Shown in pieces: positions 1 through 9,043 of a DNA stretch of 64,000 nt. Origin of the DNA: Yersinia enterocolitica subsp. enterocolitica (GTDB taxonomy: Bacteria; Pseudomonadota; Gammaproteobacteria; Enterobacterales; Enterobacteriaceae); assembly GCF_901472495.1 (NCBI RefSeq), contig NZ_LR590469.1:1984001-2048000 (forward strand), given 5' to 3'. Within the stretch, counting starts at the first letter, position 1. Each line of letters opens with the position of its first letter. A program made the position numbers and the translations under genes. The notes beneath the pieces are model-generated. The model saw only the letters and a list, made by a program, of their open reading frames with translations. It did not search any database and was not told the DNA's origin.

Positions 1-1056
1 GTCGATCGCCCGCTGCATCAGCTCGGCATTTCCCTTGACGGTATAGTCAACTTGCGGTGATACCTGTAGCAAGATTTCAACCCCTGGCACCTGCGCTTCA
101 TAGCGGGCATCATTAACCACCACAGTCACTAACTCGCGCAAATCGAAATACTCATCATCTTCGGCAATATTGTGGTTTTCAGCACGCGATAACGCCAGTA
201 ACTCGCCAATCATCTTATCGAGGCGTTCCGACTCATGCTCAATACGCTGTAATGAATTTTCGACATTATCGGGATTCTGGCGCGCCAATCCAATCGCCAA
301 TTGCAATCGTGCCAGCGGCGAACGTAACTCATGAGAAACATCATGCAGTAACTGTTCGCGGGCGCTGACCAACTCTTCCAAACGCTCGGCCATTGAATCA
401 AAATCCCGCGCTACTTCGGTCAATTCATCATGACGCCGCCGCATGACAGGCAGCAGTCGCACCGACAAATCCCCCTGAGCCACCCGTTCAAAACCCGCGC
501 GTAATTGGCGCATCGGCCGTGTCAGGTTCCAGGCCAGCAATGTACTGAAGAACAAACCACCTAACACCCCCATCCAAATCATCGGGATCGGTATATTCAG
601 TATTTCGCGGCGACTCTCACCGCCTCCGCCCCGCTGATTAACATCCCTTAGTCCATCAATGTCGTAACTAATACGATAATTCTGACCATCGAGACTTTGA
701 GTCCAGGTCGTCACTTCCCGGCTGTAAAACTCGGGATCGCGCCCCTTAGGGGGTTGTACCTTATCCGATGATAGTGCTGTGACCGGGGGAATTTGTGCCA
801 CAGGCAAAACCGAAAAGTGACTTTTATCTGTTTCTGACCAGTTAGCCGTCATGGCATTTAGGGCTGGCAGACCACCACTTTGCAGTACCGAGGCCGCAGA
901 AGCGACTTGTAATTTGGCAATCCTGCGCACCATCTCACGCTCAGGCGGTTCATGGCGATTGCCGTAAAAGGAAAACACCAGCCACAGCATCTGAGTCATT
1001 AAAATAAAAGTAACCCAAAATCCCAGCAAGATTTTCCAAAATAACCGTCCACGCAT
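1..1056 (-). CDS. Sensor histidine kinase, CpxA-like (3' end outside window)
   Basis: Inner-membrane sensor kinase, partner of the adjacent response regulator. The visible 352 codons run from the start (MRGRLFWK) through a first transmembrane segment, a periplasmic sensor region of roughly 130 residues, a second membrane segment (about residues 155-175), a HAMP linker (NLTRPMRQLRAGFERV) and the dimerisation domain with the phospho-acceptor H-box HDVSHELRSPL. The sequence runs off the window at ELMQRAID, just at the N-box, so the ATPase domain lies outside. It resembles CpxA but is not certain to be the orthologue; the divergent macAB genes suggest control of envelope efflux. Confidence 0.85.
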   Translation of the reverse strand, partial: MRGRLFWKILLGFWVTFILMTQMLWLVFSFYGNRHEPPEREMVRRIAKLQVASAASVLQSGGLPALNAMTANWSETDKSHFSVLPVAQIPPVTALSSDKVQPPKGRDPEFYSREVTTWTQSLDGQNYRISYDIDGLRDVNQRGGGGESRREILNIPIPMIWMGVLGGLFFSTLLAWNLTRPMRQLRAGFERVAQGDLSVRLLPVMRRRHDELTEVARDFDSMAERLEELVSAREQLLHDVSHELRSPLARLQLAIGLARQNPDNVENSLQRIEHESERLDKMIGELLALSRAENHNIAEDDEYFDLRELVTVVVNDARYEAQVPGVEILLQVSPQVDYTVKGNAELMQRAID

Positions 1057-1081
1057 AGCTGACTGACTCCACCAATAGCGA

Positions 1082-1765
1082 TTATCTGATGCGGTAGCCA
1101 ATGCTGCGTACCGTTTCAATGTTTAAGGTACTGCCCGGCAACGCCGCAAGCTTTTGTCTGATATTGCTGATATGCACATCGACACTGCGGTCATAAGCCT
1201 CACGTGGTCGGCCCAAACCTTTATCAGATAACTCATCTTTAGTTACTACACGATCGGGCGAGCGTAATAGCAACTCCAGCAAATTAAACTCAGAGGCAGT
1301 CAAATCAAAGGGTTTACCCTGCCATTCACTGCTGCGAGTCGACGGGTTAAGCGTCAAATCACCATGCGTAATAACACCATCATCACCCGATGGCACATCC
1401 GGATGCTCGTCAAAGCGGCGTAAAACGGCACGCAATCGGGCCACCAGCTCACGCGGGTAACACGGCTTTGGCATATAGTCATCTGCGCCCATTTCCAGGC
1501 CGATGACTCGATCAATATTGTCGCCTTTGGCGGTCAGCATGATGATCGGTAAGCGGCTTTTTTTACGCACCTGCCGCAACACATCGATACCACTCATATC
1601 AGGCAACATAATGTCGAGGATCAAGGCGGTATAGTTACCGGACAACGCGCCGTCTATGCCCTCTTTGCCGGTTAATACCAGCTCGGCGGTAAACCCTTCG
1701 CCGCTCAGGTATTCTCTCAACATGCTACCCAGTTCAACATCATCATCGACTAACAAAATTTTCAT
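1082..1765 (-). CDS. OmpR/CpxR-family response regulator
   Basis: DNA-binding response regulator of a two-component pair. The receiver domain (residues 1-120) shows the acidic pocket DDD at 7-9, the phospho-acceptor Asp in ALILDIMLPDMSG, and the conserved Lys in MPKPCYPREL. The C-terminal winged helix (about 130-227) has the OmpR-type pattern FDLTASEFNLLELL and RSVDVHISNIRQKL. The stop lies 25 bp before the kinase start, so the two form one operon. Closest in style to CpxR, but the Cys after the KP motif and the location next to macAB suggest a paralogue. It is divergent from macA with 188 bp between the starts, so it may control that pump (inference). Confidence 0.88.
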   Translation of the reverse strand: MKILLVDDDVELGSMLREYLSGEGFTAELVLTGKEGIDGALSGNYTALILDIMLPDMSGIDVLRQVRKKSRLPIIMLTAKGDNIDRVIGLEMGADDYMPKPCYPRELVARLRAVLRRFDEHPDVPSGDDGVITHGDLTLNPSTRSSEWQGKPFDLTASEFNLLELLLRSPDRVVTKDELSDKGLGRPREAYDRSVDVHISNIRQKLAALPGSTLNIETVRSIGYRIR

Positions 1766-1953
1766 CGTTTAACTCTCCTGCCTGATTTCGGCTATTTTCA
1801 TGCCTATTTGACTCGCGCGCAGCCGATTTTACTCAATCCTTACATATCCTTGAATTTCACTTAACTCACCCCCGTTGGCCTTGGCGGTAAATTATCCCCT
1901 GACATTTGGCTTCACTATTTTGTTCATCGTGGTTCAAGGATAGTTGATTGATT

Positions 1954-3162
1954 ATGCAAAAGGTTACAGGCTCGAAACGGCGCCTTATGGGGCTGGCTGT
2001 TGTGCTACTGATCGCCGGTGGCGTACTGTTGTTTAGACTGATTTCACCGCCAGACAGGCCAGGGTTTATCACCGCTCCAGCAGAGATCCGTACTCTGGAA
2101 CAAACGGTACTGGCGGATGGCACTATCAAGGCACAAAAACAGGTCACAGTGGGCGCTCAGGTTTCAGGGCAAATCAAAGCCCTCCATGTCACCCTAGGGC
2201 AACAGGTTGAAAAAGGCCAGTTAGTGGCTGAAATTGATGATCTTACTCAGCAAAATGCGTTGAAAGACGCAGAAGAAGCACTAAAAAATGTGTTAGCCCA
2301 GCGCGCGGCCAAAGAGGCAACCCAGAAAAATAACCAGTTAACCTACCAACGCCAGCAACAAATCCTCGCCAAAGGGCTTGGTGTACGGGCCGATTTTGAT
2401 AGTGCCAAAGCCACATTAGACAGCACCCAAGCTGAAATTAAAGCCTTGGATGCCCAAATTGCACAGGCTGAAATCGCCGTCAGTACTGCCAAACTCAACC
2501 TCGGTTACACCAAAATCACTTCGCCGATTAACGGTACAGTTGTCGCTATTCCGGTTGAAGAGGGGCAAACCGTCAATGCGGTGCAAAGTGCGCCAACAAT
2601 TATAAAAGTGGCACAACTCGATACCATGACTGTCGAAGCCCAGATTTCCGAAGCTGATGTAGTGAAAGTCAAAGCTGGCATGCCGGTTTACTTTACCATT
2701 TTGGGCGAACCGGAAGAGCGCTTTAGCACCACACTGCGTGCTATTGAACCCGCCCCCGACTCGATCAACGATGAAACCACCACCACATCATCCAGCTCAA
2801 GTAGCAGTTCCAGCTCCACCACGACTGCTATTTACTATAACGGTTTATTTGATGTCGCTAATCCAAACGGGGCTTTACGTATTTCAATGACTGCGCAGGT
2901 GTATATCGTGTTGCATAAAGCTGAGGATGCCGTGGTGATCCCGGCTACCGCATTGGAGAATAACAATGGGCGCTATCGAGTCCAGGTCGTTGATAGTAAT
3001 GGCAACGTCAGTACGCGTGAGGTCACTGTTGGGCTAAATAACAATGTCGATGCCCAGATACTTTCCGGTTTGCAAGCCGGGGAGCAAGTGATTGTCAGTC
3101 AGGCAAGTGCTGTTACCTCCAACAATAAGGCCCAACATATGGGGCCACCGATGGGGATGTAA
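1954..3162 (+). CDS. macA: MacA, periplasmic adaptor of MacAB-TolC efflux pump
   Basis: Membrane-fusion protein that links the MacB ABC transporter to TolC for export of macrolides and other substrates. An N-terminal membrane anchor (VVLLIAGGVLLF) is followed by a lipoyl half, a long alpha-hairpin rich in Gln/Ala, the second lipoyl half (LNLGYTKITSPINGTV), beta-barrel and membrane-proximal domains. The unusual part is a run of four Thr, ten Ser and three Thr (about residues 275-291) between the segments aligning with E. coli MacA VND and AIFYY; E. coli MacA lacks it. The start is uncertain: a TTG at 1948 has better spacing to AAGGA (1936-1940) than this ATG. It lies 3 bp upstream of macB. Confidence 0.9.
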   Translation: MQKVTGSKRRLMGLAVVLLIAGGVLLFRLISPPDRPGFITAPAEIRTLEQTVLADGTIKAQKQVTVGAQVSGQIKALHVTLGQQVEKGQLVAEIDDLTQQNALKDAEEALKNVLAQRAAKEATQKNNQLTYQRQQQILAKGLGVRADFDSAKATLDSTQAEIKALDAQIAQAEIAVSTAKLNLGYTKITSPINGTVVAIPVEEGQTVNAVQSAPTIIKVAQLDTMTVEAQISEADVVKVKAGMPVYFTILGEPEERFSTTLRAIEPAPDSINDETTTTSSSSSSSSSSTTTAIYYNGLFDVANPNGALRISMTAQVYIVLHKAEDAVVIPATALENNNGRYRVQVVDSNGNVSTREVTVGLNNNVDAQILSGLQAGEQVIVSQASAVTSNNKAQHMGPPMGM

Positions 3163-3165
3163 CGG

Positions 3166-5148
3166 ATGCCTAATATCAATCAAAGTAAGATTTTGCTTCA
3201 GCTTGATAATGTCAGCCGCTGGTTTATCAGCGGTGAAGAACGTGTTCGGGTGCTGAAAAATATTAATCTCACCATTCACAGCGGCGAAATGGTGGCGATT
3301 GTCGGCGCATCAGGTTCCGGTAAATCAACACTGATGAATATTCTCGGCTGTCTGGATAAACCCAGTTCGGGTGAATATCTGGTGGCTGGCCGCATCCCCC
3401 AGCATTTGGATAGCAATGAATTAGCAGAATTACGCCGCGAGCATTTTGGCTTTATTTTTCAGCGTTACCATTTACTGAATGATTTAAGCGCGCAAGAAAA
3501 TGTCGAGATTCCGGCTATTTATGCCGGAGTTAATCGTGAAGAACGTCGCCAGCGGGCTGCCAGCCTGCTCTCGCGTCTGGGGTTGGCTGACCGCTTGGAT
3601 TATCGCCCAAGCCAACTTTCCGGCGGGCAACAACAACGGGTCAGCATTGCCAGGGCACTGATGAATGGCGGAGAAGTTATTCTGGCCGACGAGCCGACTG
3701 GCGCACTGGATACCCACAGCGGCACAGAAGTATTGAATATCCTGAAGGGCTTACATCAGCAAGGCCATACCGTGGTGATTGTCACCCATGATATGTCGAT
3801 TGCGGAACATGCTCAGCGAATTATCGAGCTCAGAGACGGCGAGGTGATTTCGGACAGACAAATGCCGCAACCGGAGTTACCCGCGAAAATAAGCACGATA
3901 GAAACACCCGACATTGCCCATAAGCCACCACTAACCTCATGGAAAGCACAGCGTGATCGCCTACAAGAGGCGTTCAAAATGGCCCTGTTGGCAATGTCAG
4001 CACAGCGCTTGCGCACCTTATTGACCATGCTGGGGATTATTATCGGTATTGCTTCGGTGGTCTCGGTGGTGGCATTGGGTAAAGGATCGCAACAACAGGT
4101 TCTGGCAAATATCAATTCGATGGGCACCAGTACGTTAGAGATCTTCCCCGGCAAAGATTTCGGTGACATGCGCTCGGCGGCGATCCACACACTGCGAGCC
4201 ACTGACGCTGATGCTTTAGCACAACAAGGTTATATTCACAGCGTGACACCAACTGTGTCTACCAGCACCACCTTGCGCTATGGCAATAAGTCCGTCAGTG
4301 GCACGGTTAATGGTGTCGGCGAGCAATATTTCTTGGTACGCGGCTATACCCTCGCTCAGGGAATGGCATTTAATCGCACCAGCGTAGATAACTTGATGCA
4401 AGAAGCCGTCATTGATGAAAACACCCGCGATAAGCTGTTTCCAAATGGGGAAAACCCGTTAGGCAAAGTTATCTTGCTCGGCTCCCTGCCCTGCCGAGTC
4501 ATCGGTGTCGCGGCTAAGAAGCAAAGTGGCTTCGGCAGTGACGAAAATCTCAACGTATGGATCCCCTACACCACCGCGATGAAACGTATGCTGGGGCAAT
4601 CCTATCTGAAAAGCATCACGGTGCGGGTGAATGATGATATTGATCTGGCGAACGCCGAACAAGGAGTCACCAAACTACTGACACAACGTCATGGAACGCA
4701 GGATTTTTTCGTTATGAACACCGACAGCATCCGCCAAACCATTGAGAAAACCACCTCCACCATGACATTACTGGTATCGATGATAGCGGTTATTTCATTA
4801 GTTGTCGGTGGGATTGGGGTGATGAATATCATGTTAGTTTCAGTCACCGAGCGCACCAAAGAGATAGGGGTGAGAATGGCTGTTGGCGCACGAGCCAGCG
4901 ATATTATGCAGCAATTTTTGATTGAAGCGGTGCTGGTATGCTTACTGGGGGGCGGCCTCGGCGTGGTGTTATCACTGGCTATCGGCCTGTTGTTCAGCCA
5001 ATTTAGCAGCAGTTTTTCGATGGTTTACTCCGCGACATCAATTATCACCGCGTTTATCTGCTCCAGCCTAATTGGCGTAATTTTTGGTTTCTTCCCCGCC
5101 CAAAGAGCGGCACAGATGGACCCTATCAGAGCATTGGAGCGAGAGTAG
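3166..5148 (+). CDS. macB: MacB, ABC transporter ATPase/permease of MacAB-TolC
   Basis: Fused ABC transporter that powers export through MacA and TolC. The N-terminal nucleotide-binding domain shows Walker A GASGSGKST, signature LSGGQQQRVSIARAL and Walker B VILADEPTGALD. A linker is followed by a first membrane helix (LLTMLGIIIGIASVVSVVAL), a large periplasmic domain, and three C-terminal helices (MTLLVSMIAVISLVVGGIGV onward). At 660 residues it is slightly longer than E. coli MacB (about 648). It is co-transcribed with macA and ends in a hairpin shared with the convergent cysM. Confidence 0.94.
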   Translation: MPNINQSKILLQLDNVSRWFISGEERVRVLKNINLTIHSGEMVAIVGASGSGKSTLMNILGCLDKPSSGEYLVAGRIPQHLDSNELAELRREHFGFIFQRYHLLNDLSAQENVEIPAIYAGVNREERRQRAASLLSRLGLADRLDYRPSQLSGGQQQRVSIARALMNGGEVILADEPTGALDTHSGTEVLNILKGLHQQGHTVVIVTHDMSIAEHAQRIIELRDGEVISDRQMPQPELPAKISTIETPDIAHKPPLTSWKAQRDRLQEAFKMALLAMSAQRLRTLLTMLGIIIGIASVVSVVALGKGSQQQVLANINSMGTSTLEIFPGKDFGDMRSAAIHTLRATDADALAQQGYIHSVTPTVSTSTTLRYGNKSVSGTVNGVGEQYFLVRGYTLAQGMAFNRTSVDNLMQEAVIDENTRDKLFPNGENPLGKVILLGSLPCRVIGVAAKKQSGFGSDENLNVWIPYTTAMKRMLGQSYLKSITVRVNDDIDLANAEQGVTKLLTQRHGTQDFFVMNTDSIRQTIEKTTSTMTLLVSMIAVISLVVGGIGVMNIMLVSVTERTKEIGVRMAVGARASDIMQQFLIEAVLVCLLGGGLGVVLSLAIGLLFSQFSSSFSMVYSATSIITAFICSSLIGVIFGFFPAQRAAQMDPIRALERE

Positions 5149-5171
5149 GGTTTATATTTTGTACAACCGGC

Positions 5172-5197
5172 AAAGGGTGTGTTGGTGCACACCCTTT
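5172..5197. terminator. Bidirectional hairpin between macB and cysM
   Basis: Perfect 10-bp stem AAAGGGTGTG / CACACCCTTT with a 6-nt loop, 23 bp after the macB stop and touching the last codon of convergent cysM. It probably serves both transcripts. There is no strong T-run on either side. Confidence 0.6.
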
Positions 5198-6077
5198 AAT
5201 CAAAAACGCCGGTTGATAAATAGCGATCGCCACGATCGCAAATAATCGCCACAATCACCGCGCCCGGGTTTTCGGCTGCCACTCTTAATGCTCCAGCTAC
5301 CGCACCACCTGAGCTAACACCACAGAAAATCCCCTCTTCTGTTGCCAACCGGCGCATGGTCTGTTCGGCTGAACTCTGCGAGATATCCAACACCTGATCC
5401 ACCAGTTCGGGGCGGAAAATTCCTGGCATATAGGCCACAGGCCAGCGGCGGATTCCCGGAATACTACTGCCCTCGGCGGGTTGCAGACCAATAATCGTAA
5501 CATCCGGATTTTGGCTTTTTAGATACTCGCTAACACCGGTAATGGTGCCGGTAGTGCCCATGCTGGAAACAAAATGGCTCACTTTACCGGCGGTTTGCTG
5601 CCAGATTTCCGGCCCGGTACCGGTAAAATGGGCATACGGATTGTCAGTATTATTAAACTGATCCAGCACCTTGCCCTGCCCTGCGGCTTGCATCGCCAGC
5701 GCCTGATCGCGTGCTCCCTCCATGCCCTGCTCACGGCTGACCAAAATCAGCTCGGCCCCATAGGCTCGCATAGCGGCCTGACGCTCCTGGCTCATGTTTT
5801 CCGGCATCAGTAATTTCAGCTGATACCCCTTCAAAGCAGCAATCATCGCCAGCGCAATGCCAGTATTACCGCTGGTTGCCTCGATAAGCACATCACCTGG
5901 AGAAATCTCCCCACGCAACTCTGCCCGTTGGATCATCGCCAGTGCGGCACGGTCTTTCACCGAACCGGCTGGGTTATTGCCTTCCAATTTGACCCAAATT
6001 TCCGCATTTAGCCCTTGGCTCAAGCGTTGCAGTTTTACCAGTGGGGTGTTGCCGATGCAGTGTTCGAGGGTTTTCAC
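5196..6077 (-). CDS. cysM: Cysteine synthase B (O-acetylserine sulfhydrylase B)
   Basis: PLP enzyme that makes cysteine from O-acetylserine and sulfide, or S-sulfocysteine from thiosulfate. The PLP lysine lies in AGSVKDRAAL, the substrate loop is EATSGNTGIA and the phosphate-binding loop is SSMGTTGTI. The length of 293 residues is close to E. coli CysM, and the arginine-containing IRRWP segment characteristic of the CysM branch is present. It starts with GTG, preceded by AGGTA at good spacing. In E. coli it is the last gene of cysPUWAM; here an ERIC repeat separates it from cysA. Confidence 0.94.
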   Translation of the reverse strand: MKTLEHCIGNTPLVKLQRLSQGLNAEIWVKLEGNNPAGSVKDRAALAMIQRAELRGEISPGDVLIEATSGNTGIALAMIAALKGYQLKLLMPENMSQERQAAMRAYGAELILVSREQGMEGARDQALAMQAAGQGKVLDQFNNTDNPYAHFTGTGPEIWQQTAGKVSHFVSSMGTTGTITGVSEYLKSQNPDVTIIGLQPAEGSSIPGIRRWPVAYMPGIFRPELVDQVLDISQSSAEQTMRRLATEEGIFCGVSSGGAVAGALRVAAENPGAVIVAIICDRGDRYLSTGVFD

Positions 6078-6094
6078 TGTAAATACCTATTAAA

Positions 6095-6220
6095 TCCCCT
6101 TCCTCCTTGAAGCGGCAGCTGTGTTCGCTGCTCTCACGAACCCGAATCACTTACTTATGTAAGCTCATCGGGATTCGCTCGTTAGCTGCCTTGCTGCCAC
6201 TCCAATGACGTTGGGTATAA
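6095..6220. repeat. ERIC-type repeat between cysA and cysM
   Basis: An imperfect palindrome of about 125 bp whose centre reads CACTTACTTATGTAAGCTCA with CGGGATTCGCTCG, close to the ERIC primer core known from enterobacteria. It lies inside the cysPUWAM unit, between the cysA stop and the cysM start, so it would be transcribed and could affect relative expression or mRNA stability. Confidence 0.8.
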
Positions 6221-6250
6221 TTCTATGTTTATCAAAAGAAGAAAAACTTA

Positions 6251-7342
6251 TCAGGCGCTTTGGGCTAAAGCAATGGGTTGCAGTAATTGATCGCCAGAAT
6301 ATAAGCGAGCATTTAATCCACCAACATAATAACGAGAGCCACGCAGCGGGGTTTCAATATTACCTTCCGGCAAGACCACACTAATAGGATCCTGATGCCA
6401 ACCAATAGGTTGCACCGTCAATTGCCAGAAATGACCGCGAGGACTGACTTCCAGCACCTGAACCGGCAGCGGGCAGCGCGAGCTTGATTGAGTACTGACT
6501 TCCATCTCCCAAGGGCGCAGGAAGAGATCCACACTGCCTTGGTGCATCGGTGCCAAATCCAGCGGCCAATGATGGGCACCGATAAACAACTGTGACCCAC
6601 GAATTTCACCACTTAAGCGGTTAACTTCACCGAGGAACTCCAATACAAAACGGGTTGCTGGGTCGCGCCACACTTCATCTGGTGTCCCGACCTGCTCAAT
6701 ATTCCCCTGACTCATGACCACCACGCGATCAGCCACTTCCATAGCTTCTTCCTGATCGTGCGTCACAAAAACGCTGGTGAATTTCAATTCTTCGTGTAAC
6801 TGACGTAACCAACGGCGCAGCTCTTTACGCACTTGCGCGTCCAGTGCACCAAACGGCTCATCCAATAATAGAATTTGCGGCTCTACCGCCAGCGCACGCG
6901 CCAAAGCAACACGTTGCTTCTGCCCGCCGGAAAGCTGTGATGGATAGCGGTTAGCCAGATGACCTAATTGCACCATTTCCAGCAACTGCGCAACTTTCTG
7001 CTTGATAGCCGCAGCATTTGGCCGCTCACGGCGCGGCAATACCGTTAAACCGAAAGCTATGTTATCGAATACCGTCATATGGCGGAACAGCGCGTAATGC
7101 TGGAACACAAACCCAACACGCCGGTCACGGGCATGTAAACGGCTAACATCGGTGCCGTGGAAACTTAAACGCCCGGCGTTTTGGTTCTCCAACCCGGCAA
7201 TAATACGCAATAAGGTGGTTTTTCCCGAACCAGAAGGGCCAAGCAATGCCACCATTTGGCCTGAAGGAATATCAAGTGTGATGTCATTCAGTACCTTGGT
7301 ACGACCAAAATACTTGCTGATATTATCAATCTCAATGCTCAT
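6251..7342 (-). CDS. cysA: Sulfate/thiosulfate ABC transporter ATPase
   Basis: ATP-hydrolysing subunit of the CysPUWA importer, on the cytoplasmic face. Walker A GPSGSGKTT, signature LSGGQKQRVALARAL and Walker B ILLLDEPFGALD are all present, followed by a C-terminal regulatory domain. The start MSIEIDNISKYF matches E. coli CysA and overlaps the end of cysW by 11 bp, indicating translational coupling. A longer reading from 7369 was not chosen because it adds nine residues absent from the family. Confidence 0.95.
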   Translation of the reverse strand: MSIEIDNISKYFGRTKVLNDITLDIPSGQMVALLGPSGSGKTTLLRIIAGLENQNAGRLSFHGTDVSRLHARDRRVGFVFQHYALFRHMTVFDNIAFGLTVLPRRERPNAAAIKQKVAQLLEMVQLGHLANRYPSQLSGGQKQRVALARALAVEPQILLLDEPFGALDAQVRKELRRWLRQLHEELKFTSVFVTHDQEEAMEVADRVVVMSQGNIEQVGTPDEVWRDPATRFVLEFLGEVNRLSGEIRGSQLFIGAHHWPLDLAPMHQGSVDLFLRPWEMEVSTQSSSRCPLPVQVLEVSPRGHFWQLTVQPIGWHQDPISVVLPEGNIETPLRGSRYYVGGLNARLYSGDQLLQPIALAQSA

Positions 7343-8207
7343 GCTTTTGCTCCTGTTCGAGACGAACAACCTGACGCGCTAAGCGCCATTGCAGGCCGCT
7401 TTTCAGAAAAAGGGTCACTATTGCCATCAGAGTCAGTAACGCGGCGGCGGTAAAGGCCCCGGCGGTGTTGTAATCCTGATGCAACAACTCAACTTGCAGC
7501 GGCAAGGTGTAGGTCTCGCCACGAATAGAACCGGATACCACTGAAACCGCACCGAACTCGCCAATGGCGCGGGCGTTGGTCAACACCACGCCATACAGCA
7601 ATGCCCAGCGGATATTGGGAAGTGTCACACGGCGAAACATCTGCCAACCAGAAGCCCCCAATAACACTGCGGCTTCATCTTCCTGACTGCCCTGACTCAT
7701 CATCACCGGCACCAACTCACGCACCACAAATGGGCAGGTGACGAAGATGGTCACCAGCACCATACCCGGCCAGGAGAACATCAATTGGATATCGTGAGAA
7801 TCCAGCCAACCGCCCACCACACCGTTTGAGCCGTAAAACAACAAATACATCAGACCGGCGACTACCGGTGAAACCGCAAACGGAATATCAATTAACGTCA
7901 TCAATAGCTGTCGTCCTGGGAAGACAAACCGCGTCACCAGCCAGGCCAATACCACACCAAATACCAAATTGACCGGCACGGTAATCAGCGCCACCAACAC
8001 CGTCAGCCAAATAGCATGCAGCATATCTGGGTCGAGTAAGTTCTGCCCTACCACCTCAATCCCTTTCGAGAAAGCCGTGATAAAGATCCACACCATCGGG
8101 ATCACTAGCAGTAAAAATGAGAACAGTGCGCCGATGGCGATCAATGTCCATTTACCCCAATTGATCGGCGGGCGGGCCACACCATTAAACTCTGCAATAT
8201 CAGCCAT
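7332..8207 (-). CDS. cysW: Sulfate/thiosulfate ABC transporter permease CysW
   Basis: One of two inner-membrane permease subunits of the sulfate/thiosulfate importer. It has six hydrophobic segments and the permease EAA-type loop (EDEAAVLLGASGWQMFRRVTL) that contacts CysA. It is nearly colinear with E. coli CysW, including the His/Glu-rich C-terminus (EQEQKHEH). The start codon shares one base with the cysU stop (TGATG), so the genes are tightly coupled. Confidence 0.95.
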   Translation of the reverse strand: MADIAEFNGVARPPINWGKWTLIAIGALFSFLLLVIPMVWIFITAFSKGIEVVGQNLLDPDMLHAIWLTVLVALITVPVNLVFGVVLAWLVTRFVFPGRQLLMTLIDIPFAVSPVVAGLMYLLFYGSNGVVGGWLDSHDIQLMFSWPGMVLVTIFVTCPFVVRELVPVMMSQGSQEDEAAVLLGASGWQMFRRVTLPNIRWALLYGVVLTNARAIGEFGAVSVVSGSIRGETYTLPLQVELLHQDYNTAGAFTAAALLTLMAIVTLFLKSGLQWRLARQVVRLEQEQKHEH

Positions 8208-9043
8208 CAGTGCCCACCTATCCGCCGACCAAAGCGACTTTGTAACGTGTTAATACCGAACAACAACACCAGTGAAACCGCCAAAATAACGGAGGCAATG
8301 GCGCTGGCGGCCGGGTAATCAAATTCTTGCAAGCGGATGAAAATCATCAGCGAAGTGACTTCAGTCTTCCAGGCAATATTGCCAGCGATAAAGATAACCG
8401 CACCGAATTCGCCCAGACTGCGAGTAAAAGAGAGTGCGGTTCCCGCCAGTAATGCTGGAGCCAGTTCGGGCATCACCACCAGACGGAAACTCTGCCAGCG
8501 GCTGGCCCCTAAAGTTTCCGCCGCTTCTTCATATTCCGGTCCTAACTCTTCCAATACCGGCTGCACGGTGCGTACCACAAACGGCAAGCTGGTAAAGGCC
8601 ATAGCGACCGCGATCCCTAACCAGGTAAAGGAGACTTTGATGCCGAAAACGTCGTTTAACCAGGCTCCATACCAACCGGTGGTGGAGAACAAGGTTGCCA
8701 GTGTCAACCCCGCCACCGCAGTGGGTAAGGCGAAGGGCAAATCCATCAAACCATCGAGTAAACTGCGGCCGGGGAATTGATAGCGCGTCAGGATCCAGGC
8801 CATCAACATGCCAAATACCGCATTGAATACACTGGCAACACCAGCGGCCAGTAAAGTGACTTTATAAGCGGCAACCACCTGAGGGTTAGTTATCACTTCC
8901 CAGTACTGTGCCCAACTCATCTGGGCGACTTGCATCACTAACGCACTGAGCGGCAATAACAAGATCAGACAGGTGTAAAGCAGGCTGCTCCCAAGACTGA
9001 GGGTGAATCCGGGCAGAACCCGTTTACTGGATGCCGACAACAT
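8207..9043 (-). CDS. cysU: Sulfate/thiosulfate ABC transporter permease CysU (CysT)
   Basis: The second permease of the CysPUWA importer. It has six membrane segments and the conserved loop EYEEAAETLGASRWQSFRLVVM, which docks to the ATPase. Its 278 residues are typical of the family. It overlaps cysP by one base (TAATG) and cysW by one base, so cysP-U-W-A is a single compact operon transcribed right to left, as in E. coli. Confidence 0.95.
   Translation of the reverse strand: MLSASSKRVLPGFTLSLGSSLLYTCLILLLPLSALVMQVAQMSWAQYWEVITNPQVVAAYKVTLLAAGVASVFNAVFGMLMAWILTRYQFPGRSLLDGLMDLPFALPTAVAGLTLATLFSTTGWYGAWLNDVFGIKVSFTWLGIAVAMAFTSLPFVVRTVQPVLEELGPEYEEAAETLGASRWQSFRLVVMPELAPALLAGTALSFTRSLGEFGAVIFIAGNIAWKTEVTSLMIFIRLQEFDYPAASAIASVILAVSLVLLFGINTLQSRFGRRIGGH

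Noticed and set aside
8337..8780. 147-codon open frame on the plus strand
   Set aside because: It lies wholly antisense to cysU, which is a clear family match; the translation has no recognisable domain.
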